DNA of 64,000 bases, taken from positions 682,001-746,000 of the forward strand of contig BQMF02000012.1 of assembly GCA_027922465.2 (NCBI GenBank), given 5' to 3'. The position numbers were made by a program, and so were the translations under genes. Positions 22,901 to 33,700 of this stretch are shown here, piece after piece (positions within the stretch are counted from its first letter, which is position 1; the number at the start of each line of letters is the position of its first letter). A model generated the notes under the pieces. The model ran no database searches. It worked only from the letters and a program-made list of their open reading frames with translations, and had not been told where the DNA came from. Origin of the DNA: Turritopsis dohrnii (lineage: Eukaryota; Cnidaria; Hydrozoa; Anthoathecata; Oceaniidae).

Positions 22901-25703
22901 GAACGAAAGTTCTTCATGGCAGTTTAAAAAGTTCAATTCCTATACAAGCTTTGCTGGCATCATATTTACTTCAAGCCGAACTAGGTGATTATAAAGATGT
23001 GTTGGCATCAGGAGGTTATCATGAATTTATCAGCAATGAAACACTTAAGTTTTTTCCTAACCAGGTATATATGTCATTGAGTAGTTGTGTTGAAAAGTGC
23101 ACTGGTTTCCAGGATGTTATTATTTGTTTTTTTCGCTTTAGCCTTCAGATTTTCTTGATAAAGTAAAGGAATTCCACAGAAAACACCAGTAGGATGATCC
23201 CATATTTCACCTGTGCATTGAGACAGAATTCATAAATTACTTAAATTGCTAATTGTTGTAATTTAGGGATGTAACAACAGGTGCTGCAGAACTATTGTAT
23301 CTTGAAAATGCCAGGAAAATGCTAACTTATGGAATGGAACTTCACGAAGTTCTTGTAAGTTCCTTATGCTCGAAATGATGGATATACTGTAAACTCTGTT
23401 TCTGATTTGATGGTCTTATAACTGGAGGACTATATATAACCAGGATTTTCCATAATTTTGTTCCATACGATATTTATCAAATATGATTTACACAAATTGC
23501 TTTTGTTGTAAAGATTTCCATCATCATTCACTTCGTATAAGTTGTGTTGTTTTTCATGAATAACAGTTTCAACTTGCTGATATCAGAAGTTTTTTATTTT
23601 TTTGTTTTGATGAAAGGATGCTGATAGCATAAGTGTTATACTTGGGGTGAATCATGATGGCATCCACATCATTCAAAACAGTGTCATCTTAAACACCATG
23701 TCCTGGTAAGTTAGTCTATTTGTACCTCAGTTTCAATCATTTCAATTGAGCTTCACTTGCAATATTGTTTTGTATTTTAGGGCAAATGTAATGAGTATAA
23801 GATGCAAAAAAAGGAAAAGAATAATTTTTTTGAATTTGAAAGCTGTCAATCAGGTTTCTCTTTTTTTCATGATGTAGCATGAGCAATATTTGTAATTTCT
23901 ATATGCAACTTAAAATGAGTTTTAGTTTTTCATTGTAATTCACTTTATTTTGCTTTGTACACGTGCGAACCAAGCCTAAATGAGAAATGTCTTGTCCTTT
24001 TATCAAACAACTCTGAACTTAAGATGTATTATTATAACAATGTAATATTTTTTTGTGTTATTTAGGAAAAGTTTAAGACGATGAAGCTTGGATTCATTTC
24101 ACCTAGTGTTGTTGACTGGAAGAGGTTGTATCGATGTTGTCGAGACCAAATGGCTTTTTTCAAGTACCTGTCACAATTTTCATTTTCATTTATTTATTTA
24201 TAATCCAATGACATCGTCTCGATTAGCCAATCAATAATTTTGTTTAGTGCATGGATTCCAGAAGAACTGGTTGATGGGAGTATTGGGAAAAGGAAAAAAG
24301 TTGACCACACCCTCAGATACAGGTATTTTGTGCTTGTTGACAACATGTAGAGCGGTGTAAGTGAAAAGTCTTACTTACACTGCTACCATTTTTGATGTTT
24401 GTTTATTTGCTAGTGCTTATGATGATCACCATGACAACCCAGTCTCGTTCACGCGTATTGATTCTGCTAGATTCTACGAAAATAAACAAAAACTTCAAGG
24501 TGGTATTGAGATTTTCTTCATCCTACTTGCATCTGATTGAAGGTATATTATGCATGACTTTCTTTCTTTCATAGAAGAACATATAATCGAAGATGAGGCA
24601 GAAGAAGGGTCAGTTGACTAAAAGTCATTCTTTTAAACCACATTTCTTAATGTTTGAGTAAAAGACATGTTGTTGTTTCAGCCTCCTTGCAAATGATGAG
24701 GACGAACAGAAGGCGAACATCGATATTGTTGCAAATGATGAGGACGAACAGAAGGCGAACATCGATATTGTTGTAAACGACTTCTTTAAGCCCTTTGTAT
24801 TTTGATGACATCTTGTTACGTCATCTTACTTCATACATAATTTTTAGATCACAGAACCATTCACCCCCTCCACACCTGCTCAACATCACCATGACAACAT
24901 ATCATCAGAAGTTTTGAAAGATCATCCAGCCACACCGGAGATTGTAATCAGCACGATGGAGGAGAGTGGAGAGCATGATTTCTCCGTTCGAACTGACGTC
25001 AAAATTTACGATGACCACTCGTTTATCTCGACTTCCACCGAGTGCGACTCGGTCATCGAGAATCCTCTGAATCAAAGTGAGGCTGGTACACAGAGTAATC
25101 TTGAAAACGACAAGCAGCAACAAGCTGTTCCTATAGCAACTGAAACCAACAATGATGATCTAAGTGGAGATGGTTCTTCCATTACGGACGTTGCAAACAG
25201 CATCGTTGAAAATGATATGGTGATCGTTGAAACCGAAGAGAATGTTGAAGAAGTGGTCACACCTCAATCTGAAAACACGGCTGTGGTCACACAAACAATC
25301 ATTACGACCACAACTGAAGTAACTGATTTTGTTTTGATGAAAATTATATGTGTGTGTGTGTGTATTGTTTAGCGGTTCTGTAACGAAACTATTTTGAACT
25401 TAAACTGTTTTCTTGTTAAATGAAGCATTTGTTCGTTTTGCAGATCGAATCTTTGCCACGTGATAATGATGGTAGTTTGCAGAATAACGGAACGGTTGTA
25501 AACTCAAAATCAGAAACCATTATTCATCCAGATGGTACTGAGGAGGTTTGGAAATTTTTTCTCAAATTTTTTAGACTTGATTTTTTATGCTAGTGTTTCG
25601 TTTACTTTAGACTTGATATATTTGTTTACTTCAGATAACGACTGTCATCGAAACCACCAGTCTCTCTGTAGAAAACGAATTGAGTTCGTCAACCACGTGT
25701 TAG
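19970..25703 (+). CDS. band 4.1-type FERM-domain cytoskeletal adaptor
   Basis: Links membrane proteins to the cortical cytoskeleton in this family. Fifteen phase-consistent exons give 606 aa: 19970-20053, 22570-22674, 22756-23064, 23142-23188, 23267-23354, 23617-23705, 23781-23853, 24066-24163, 24248-24322, 24414-24499, 24575-24608, 24682-24772, 24848-25318, 25444-25545, 25635-25703. Exon 1 supplies the first FERM strand (VVLLLDGSQIECHV). F1-F2 follow with ITESSFFGLRYR and LLASYLLQAELGDYKD. F3 has YGMELHEVLDADSISVILGV and ends with DQMAFFNAWIPEELV. After an acidic linker, the C-terminus has TAVVTQTIITTTTEV and TTVIETTSLSVE, which recalls the TTT-rich C-terminal domain of protein 4.1. No recognisable spectrin-actin-binding block was seen. 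Exon 12 contains an exact 42-bp tandem duplication. The closest family member (4.1 versus a 4.1-like paralogue) is undecided. Confidence 0.88.
21255..22067. mobile_element. 813-bp TA-flanked element, ACCTTATT ends, GTTAATTTTC words
   Basis: Sits in intron 1 of the FERM gene. Termini TACCTTATTCTAGGAAATTA and TAATTTCCTGGAATAAGGTA are inverted, with TA at both borders. Each end carries several copies of CGTTAATTTTC-type words (for example near 21280-21380 and 21940-22050). The interior contains an open minus-strand segment, 21382-21591. Confidence 0.8.
21382..21591 (-). pseudogene. acidic coding fragment inside the 21255-22067 element
   Basis: Open for 69 codons before TAA, with no ATG. It reads like protein rather than random AT-rich DNA: SNDLGYVDDSKKILKRLLGD, then a run of Asp/Glu (NIDEDEGECDADD), then YILVHFEVLLKKIEIL. 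An AG lies in the sequence just before SNDLG, but its pyrimidine tract is poor. The source gene is not recognised. Likely a captured host exon piece. Confidence 0.35.
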
Positions 25704-26895
25704 CGCCAAATCGTTTCAATTCATCGCTTGCTCATCTTTACTGTTAATTTTTACGCCTTCTACTAAATAATAGGGCGTATTTTATTTGTTCTTATACATC
25801 AACAACATTTTTTGAATTTTGTTGGAAGTGGGAAATTTTATAGCTTTTATTTATACACTTTTTTTACTGATTTTAGAAGCAAACAACAAAATTTACTCCT
25901 CGTGCATTGTTTACATCAGTTTGTTTGTTTGTTAGTTAGTTTGTTTGTTTGTTTGTTTGTTTGTTTGTTTACATGTGATTGTCTTTTTCTTTCGTGTGAT
26001 CTGTGACATAACTCGAAATATAGAAAAAAGATGTTTTTGTTATGTATATAACAAACATTCATTTCTGTCTGAGACATTTCGTTTCACGGAAGAATGAGAA
26101 AAATAAAAGTAAATTAAATCGTAATCCTCACGTGATCCTCACTTAAAATGTAACGCATTAGCATTTAGAAGGTGTGACCTCTGACTCGGATGTACATATA
26201 TATATATATATATAGATGAAAAATATATCGCAGATTTATTGCAATCCTATTTAAATTTTGAGAGAATATTATTAGCAACATTTGGTATATATTATTATTG
26301 TTAGTCTAGTAACATATGCATTGTATTTAAGAGGCTTGTACACACAAAGGGCACTGGTAACTAGGTGGCTTGTATGTTTTTATTATTTATAAACCATTCG
26401 TTCTTCTCGTTGGAGGTCTTGTAAGTAGGTTGCTTATAAGAACAAGGTGTTACAAAGTGAAGATAACATGGAAGGTCTTTTGAATTTTTTCATAATGTTT
26501 ACCTTAGAAATGGTTTTCTTTTAGTGAAGATAATATTGATGATGAGGATTTCACAGAAGCTTTCATTATCTTCTCCTTCCACCCTGTTTCCTAAAAATAC
26601 CCGAATATTTTCTGCATCGTAATTCAATCACAAATGCATTCCTCTACAACATATAAAAGCAACAAAAAGTTATCTTCCCTTCTTCTGCAGTCTTAGATGT
26701 ATCCTCTATACAAAATGGCGAACTACGAGATGACGATTAGGCGGAGTAAAATGTTGGCGTGTTGTTGATGTTTATTTTGGATGTTATCGTGAATGATCAT
26801 TTTCATCAAATTCATCAACTAGCAACTATAGTTGACTTGTTTTATCTCGAACTCGTAAAAAAAACATTCGATAAAACAATTCAAAGTAATCTTTA
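25704..26895. other. intergenic, 3' side of FERM gene
   Basis: No gene seen. It holds a TTTG microsatellite at about 25916-25970 and a TA run at about 26197-26213. ORFs in it are products of the TTTG repeat. Confidence 0.5.
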
Positions 26896-28291
26896 ATTTT
26901 GGCGGAAATAAGTTCCAACAATGGTATCATTATTTATTTTGTGACAATATATATATTTCGATCAATTAGATCATCCTCAGGTCTAAAATCAAAATCAAAA
27001 ATAAGAATTACAATCTGTAACATGTTAAAAAATGTTTTCACATATCTTCAGTACATACAATCTCTCATATCTACATTCTTATAACAAACTAGAGATAAAA
27101 TGCGCTTGAACAAAATACTACTTATACTAATTCTTTACATACATTACATATACACATTATTTCATACTAATTATGTTAAGTCTAAAGGGAAATAAAATAA
27201 AATAAAATCAATTAAAACTTTATGGTAAGCACGTGACAATTGAAACCAGAGTTAAATACAGTGTGTTTCGTACTGTTGGAAATGGAAATTTTAAAGCTGT
27301 TTTTTTAAATGAATATACCGAATTTCAAAATACTTTTTACATCGTTGGAAAGCCATTTTGAAGTTCTTTCGGATAGTATGTTTTTGTGAAAAATGAAAAA
27401 GTGGTTTTTGACAACCTCGTCCCCAGGGCAAGAAGCCCTGGGGACGAGGTTGGGTTTTTGAAAAAATAAGGAAAATATCTTGGAAAAATGTCATTAAATT
27501 TTTAATGGTCGATTTAGATGTGAATGAAAAGAAAAGATTTTTTGAAACACTGACAGCAATTAGGAAAACAATAAACAAATTTAAGCTGTGTGTTCACGAA
27601 AAGCGTTGAACTTTTATGTTTTAAATTATCAATTTGGGGGTCTCAGCGCAAACATAAAATTAATAAAAAATTTGAATGGATTCAGTGTTTTGAAACAATA
27701 AGCACGATGTACTTAAACTACGTGTTAATCGACCATTAAAAATTTAATTACATTTTTCGATGACATTTTCCTTAATTTTTCAAAACCCACTTTTTCATTT
27801 TTCACAAAAATATACTAGCCGAAAGAGCTTGAAAATGGCTTTCCATTGATGTAAAAATTACTTTCAAGTTCGATATATTCATTTAAAAAAACGACTTTGA
27901 AATTTCCATTTCCAACATTACGAAACACACTGTATTTACCTCTGGTTTCAATTGTCACGTGCTTACCATAAAGTTTTAATTGATTTTATTTTATTTTATT
28001 TCCCTTTAGACTTAACATAATTAGTATGAAATAATGTGTATATGTAATGTATGTAAAGAATTAGTATAAGTAGTATTTTGTTCAAGCGAATTTTATCTCT
28101 AGTTTGTTATAAGAATGTAGATATGAGAGATTGTATGTACTGAAGATATGTGAAAACATTTTTTAACATTTTACAGATTGTAATTCTTATTTTTGATTTT
28201 GATTTTAGACCTGAGGATGATCTAATTGATCGAAATATATATTGTCACAAAATAAATAATGATACCATTGTTGGATCTTATTTTCCCCAAA
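26896..28291. mobile_element. 1.4-kb fold-back element with ~600-bp inverted arms
   Basis: Left arm about 26896-27515 and right arm about 27725-28291 are inverted copies, for example CCAACAATGGTATCATTATT versus AATGATACCATTGTTGG, and AAGCACGTGACAATTG versus its inverse near 27955. About 200 bp of unpaired DNA lies between. Near each outer end is CTGAGGATGATCTAATTGAT followed by CGAAA (28211-28235; inverted at about 26958-26982), which resembles a hammerhead core. The left arm was later hit by the 41-bp element. No transposase ORF. Confidence 0.8.
27412..27452. mobile_element. 41-bp perfectly palindromic element, 9-bp target duplication
   Basis: Arms of 18 bp (CAACCTCGTCCCCAGGGC and its exact inverse) around a 5-base loop. 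GGTTTTTGA flanks it on both sides (27403-27411 and 27453-27461). The opposite arm of the surrounding fold-back element has the uninterrupted sequence (near 27780-27790), so the empty site is visible in the same window. Confidence 0.85.
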
Positions 28292-30735
28292 ATTGTTTAT
28301 TCGCCACAATGTTTTTACCAAATCGCTTGTAATCTTTAATGCCAGCCATGTTGTCGTCCACTAATGTTGCGTTGCATCCATGTTGTGGTGTTTCTTCGAG
28401 TTACGCTCCTTCATAAATTACTTCATAAATTACGTCATTACGAACATCACTTCGTTTCTAAGTTTATGGATTGTTACCAGCTTAACCTTTTAAAGAATTT
28501 CGTGAAAGCGTTTTCCCTGAGGTGTCGTTTCTCTTTTTAGACAGTGCAAACGTCGTTCGATTTGAAGACGACACGTTGCTTGTTGTGACGCAATCTATAT
28601 ATTAATAGCCGATTCTCTGTCTGTTTGTTTGTTTGTTTGTAAGTGACGCAAAATGGTAGATGAGTTGTGAGCGAAATTATTTCTTTTTTTGTGTGCGACG
28701 TGAGTTCGAAGCAAATACATTGCCACCCCAATCGAACGTGACTTTTTTTGGCTGATGAGCTAATAGGAATAACGTTTTGTTTTTATTATTATTATTAGTT
28801 TTATATTCCACGTTGACTTGGCTTTGAAAACAGTACATCAACAAAATACAAAGAAACTAACTGATTAAACATTTTGGACAAAAAGCGCAGCAGTGGCAGA
28901 ACGTGGCAGCATGTGCGGTTTGCCACTATCTCTTGCCTGACTGTCTGAGACGGGTGAACTTTTTTTTTGAGCAATCAAAATGTTTAAAAACCGATAGGTA
29001 AAAAAAGAGAATTATATCAAAACAAATTTTTTTTTTTTTTTTGCTTTTCTTTTAACAAATTAATTTCTTCTTTTAATTGTTAAGCGTTCTGATCGAACGT
29101 TTTTTATTCTATTTATTCATTTAGCACGTGCCTTTTTTCTCTCCTCCGTCGTGATGTTTTTAAGAAGAGAAACTATTTCCCCCTTACGTTTGATAGCACC
29201 CATGTTAGAGTGCGTAATTGTTTTAAAACAAAAGCTAATAAAAAGTTGAAGTTTTCTCTCTCTACATTTTGAGTGTATTGTTACACTGATAAAAGATTGG
29301 TTTTATCAGAGGTTGTGACTTCGAATATGCTTCTGGTTGAACACAAGTTGTACGAGCCGTTTATAAGGAAGTTTGACGTTTATTGATACAGTGATTGGCG
29401 GCTAGTTCATCATGAAAAGTCTATCGCGATACTCCACTCACACTACACACTGACTGCAAACTGTCCTCCAGGCTAGCTAGAGCAATGCTGTCCATACCTC
29501 TTGCTGTAGTTCAAATTAATGGTTGCAAGTCGGCAAGCGGCAAAACCAACACGGATTCATTACTTGTGTAATAGAAGGAACAAGAAGCCGCTTGGCTTGA
29601 AGACTTCAGGACGGAACACAACGTAACACAACGATACATATCTACAGTCGACTCTCGAACTTTTTCCGCGGTCCCCTGACTGATTTTCTCTCATGATCTT
29701 GAACTTTCCCCAAACACTTTCACAAATTCCGAGCGTGATTTTCGCAAATTGAGTTAGTTGACTTCTAAGAATTTAATGAACCAAATCGTTGAGTTTTTCT
29801 TCGATATCTTTTCGAAGAACAAATATTTTGGTAAACATTTTATATTAATGGATAAGGCATGAAAAGCTCTTTCCTGTGATATAAAATTCACAATATTCTA
29901 TCAGACATTACATTGTAATGAAAAATACGCCTTGAAAGTTGGTGGATAAGACATTTTGATACACACTGTATATGATTCTTGGATAATTATCATAAAAAGG
30001 AACTTTACTTTTCAATTTCTTCTGCTTTTCCCATCTCAATAAAAACAATACACGCTAACACACCACGTGCAAAGAGTGTGTTGAAGGTAAATCATGGAGA
30101 AACCTCCTTACCGCGCGAATAATTATGTTAATCATGATTAGACCTCAGTCCCTTTTCAAACCCGTATTTTCTGATCTAGTTTTTCGGTATGGAAACTTTC
30201 AACAACCGGCATCCTCTCAGTGTCACCAACGGCAAAAACTACTATAACTTAGGAAGGATTCCCATCCATCATCGTGTCGTGTCTCGTGTCCCAAACTGAC
30301 TGTGTGACTGTGGCTGACAATTAGTCTTAACCTTTCTTAACCGTTCCAAATCAAAAACAAAGCTTTGCATGGGTTGCTAGGTAATACATAGGAACACGTT
30401 TCTTTCAACAGTGTTCAGACTTTTGTGGCACAGTTGTATTATTTCTCCGCCCCCTCCCTTCCAGTTGCGCGCCATACGCCTTGTTGCCGCAGGGGCGGCA
30501 ATGATTACTGCATCGTTAGCAATCAAACTGTCATTTTGGTGTGCAGGCTTACTTGGTGTTGTGTTATGCTCATGTAATCAAGTTTATGATATGAAAAAAA
30601 TAAAAAAAAGTATGACTACAGCAAGATAAAGGTAGTATATCAAGAGAACTAACCAGAAAAACTCAAGAAATTCAAAGTCATCAAATATATAAAAGATATA
30701 ATTAGCTACCCAGTTCAAACTTAAAATAATCAGAA
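28292..30735. other. intergenic and probable STAM promoter
   Basis: No convincing gene. A TTTG microsatellite lies near 28620-28640 and a T run near 29025-29042. A less AT-rich stretch at about 30440-30560 encodes a hydrophobic segment (MITASLAIKLSFWCAGLLGV, stop at about 30629) after a CTTCCAG acceptor-like site. It could be a small membrane peptide or part of the STAM 5' UTR; evidence is weak. Confidence 0.35.
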
Positions 30736-33700
30736 ATGCCTAAATCTCCGCTTGAAAGTGACATAGGTAAGTAATGATAAAATTTTTGGTGTTTGTTTTT
30801 CATCACATGTCTGTCTATTCTAAAAATACAAAATTTGTAGAAAAAAGCTGTCTAAAAGCAATTCGATGAATGGTGTTTGTTACAATTAACTGAACTTTTA
30901 GCAGCTTCATTTGTTCCTCTTGAATAAAAGTATTTGTTGTGCACAACCATTACCTCCAACATTATAAACACTCCTCTATGCAGCCCTTCTTTTATTCCTA
31001 TGGTGTTATTAGCCAAAAGGCAAGCACTTCATATTTATTTTCAAAGAACCAAAACTATTATTTTTTTTTGTTCAAAAACTTTAGTTCTTGTTGACAACCT
31101 TTTTTGTGTATATATATATATTAGATTCACTGAATTTGGATAGAGATAATTAAATTAACCGCTGTGTCTGCATGGCTGCCAGCCGGTCAATGTCTTGGCA
31201 TATACTAAATGGCCTGCAGTCCAATTATTCAGAACTTATATTTGCCGCCAGTCAACAATCCGTCATATACTACCGTGAGTTGGGGCGAGATTCAACTCTG
31301 TGGGGTGAGATTCAACAGCACCATTATCCTGACCACAACATTCAACAAAATAATTCGAAATTTCAAAACAACAACATTGCATATCTGAACCAAGATGTAA
31401 TCTATACTATGCAAATTTTTTAAATTCTAACAATAGCCGAATGTAAATTGCCTTTGAGCTCTTTAAATCCCAACATGAGTTAAAATACTTCATACAGCCG
31501 TGCACGTTTATTTTTAAAATGCCAATTAGGATTTTTCAAAGATGGTTTCCATGAAGTGATGTCCACCCTCTGCTTCACCTTTTCGCTCTTTCAAGCGTTT
31601 TTACCTTATACTAGTGCGCAGGTTGTATTTTGGGGCGCGTGGGCAGAAGCTATGTAGTGAAACAAACTGAAGAAGACGATTGATCACTGTGCAAAATTTG
31701 TTTCTCAAAGACAGTTTTCACTAAGCAGTATCATCCCCTAAAACATCTTTCCATCCAACCCAATGCACCTACAAAGCTTACCGGCGGGTCTTGCCGTGTG
31801 TGTCTCGTCGTCGTGAGCTGAGATGTAAAGAATGCAAAGATGGAGAGAATTGATGACTGTGCAATTACTGTGTAAAGGGTTTTGTGCAAAGATTTAAAAG
31901 TGCACATCGTATACACTCCATCAATTCCCATTGCTACTCAGTTGAAAAGATTCACCACTGGACAATGAATTCGAGAGATGGAAAATCTTGTTCAGTGGCC
32001 CCCGTTAATGAAACAAAAATAACTTCTTTTGGAGTATTTTTCATGTTTTCTACAGGGGGGTAAAATACGGCGAAGAAGGAGACACAACACAAAAATTTCG
32101 AAAATCTAAAGGCAATCTATAACATTTTTCACAATGACTATGACTAGACTATCCCATCCTAATAGGTTCAACTTAACCGATTTGCAATGTAGAAACCAGG
32201 CATTCACTTTCATTTTCAAGCAACCGTGTGTGTTGTTGTGATTCACACAAAAAAGACCGCTGACCATTTATGAATAGGGAACTTCGAAAGTACGACGGCA
32301 ACGTGGACGACGATGTACAAAATCTTCATCTTCAATGAATCACAAAAGAACAGAAACTATACACTTGGATTAAGAAGTTTATTTATAATGCCTTTGAAGT
32401 TTGTTTTTTGAACTTTGAGAGGCAGAATTTTGAAGGAACCAAGGAAAATTTATCTTAAGTAATGCTATTCTCACGTCTTCGTTTTTAGCACGACTTCAAA
32501 ATATTACTTTTCACGTTGTGTGCAGAACGTGCAAATCTAATAACGATATTAGTAAAATTAAAAACATTTCCCAATAGTATAGTGTGCAATGGACTTTCAT
32601 TCTAAAGCAAATTCATGGAGTAAAGTGAATCTTTTGTTTGCCTCGCGTCGTCGTCCACGTTGCTGTCGCAGTTTCGTAAGGTCCCTAATACTATACTAAC
32701 CTGATGTCAAAACCTAAAATTTTAAACTATTTCTTATAACAACTTCTACCTTAAATCATATATAAAAATCTACCGAACCGACATGAAATTTATATAATTT
32801 TGTCTCACAGAGAAACTAAAACAACATTTTGTTCAGTGCAGTTATTTTGACGTCAAAACATTTGAAGCCTGTTACATAACGCGTGTTATATAACTTGGTT
32901 TAGTTTTAAAAATGTAATGTATTTAAATTATTGACCAGACGCAGCTTGATTTTGGCATGTTGAATCTCGCCCCACAAAGTTGAATCTCGCCCCAACTCAC
33001 GGTATATGACCAGCAGTTCAATTATATGTCAAATGGTACCACTATCATTTTAACCATGAAATTAAAAGACAAAGTTGTGAAGAATAAAACTGAATGAACT
33101 GAAAATTATGACACAATGCTTCATGCTAAATTTTTTAAGTAATTTGGTTGTCTTGGTCTTTTTACTTTGTTTACATTTAGATGACATAGTGAAAAGTGAA
33201 AAAAACAAACTAAAAGTAGTTCATAAAGTAGCCTTTTATTGGGTGTTAGCTGTAGGTATTCCACGCTACAGAGAGAATATGGTCTGCCATACTTATATGC
33301 CATAGTTATACTATGATATGTATTTATCAGTTTACTGAATGTTAGAGTAGATTGTTTATTATTAAATTTTGCAAAATAATAAAAGAGTAATTTTCCAAAA
33401 AAAGATGTGTCTTTCCTTTTTAATAAACAATCGAATTATTTGTTTATATGCTTAGTCGCTGGCCGGCTGTGGAGAAACTTTTTAATTGCCAACCATTATT
33501 TGTGCGTTCCGGCTGGACGGCAGTATATCACAAATATTTTCTGCCGGCCATTTAGTATATGCCAAGACATCGACTGGCTGCCGGCACAGTGTAAATTAAC
33601 AGGAATAAGTAGTTATATTTTCATCCCATCACCAATGTTGTGACCCCCTATAAACATCAGTTATCCGTTATCCAGATCTTATTGTACATTCCAATCACAT

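Noticed and set aside
25812..26006. ORF encoding VCLLVSLFVCLFVCLF-like peptide
   Set aside because: Translation of the TTTG microsatellite; not a gene.
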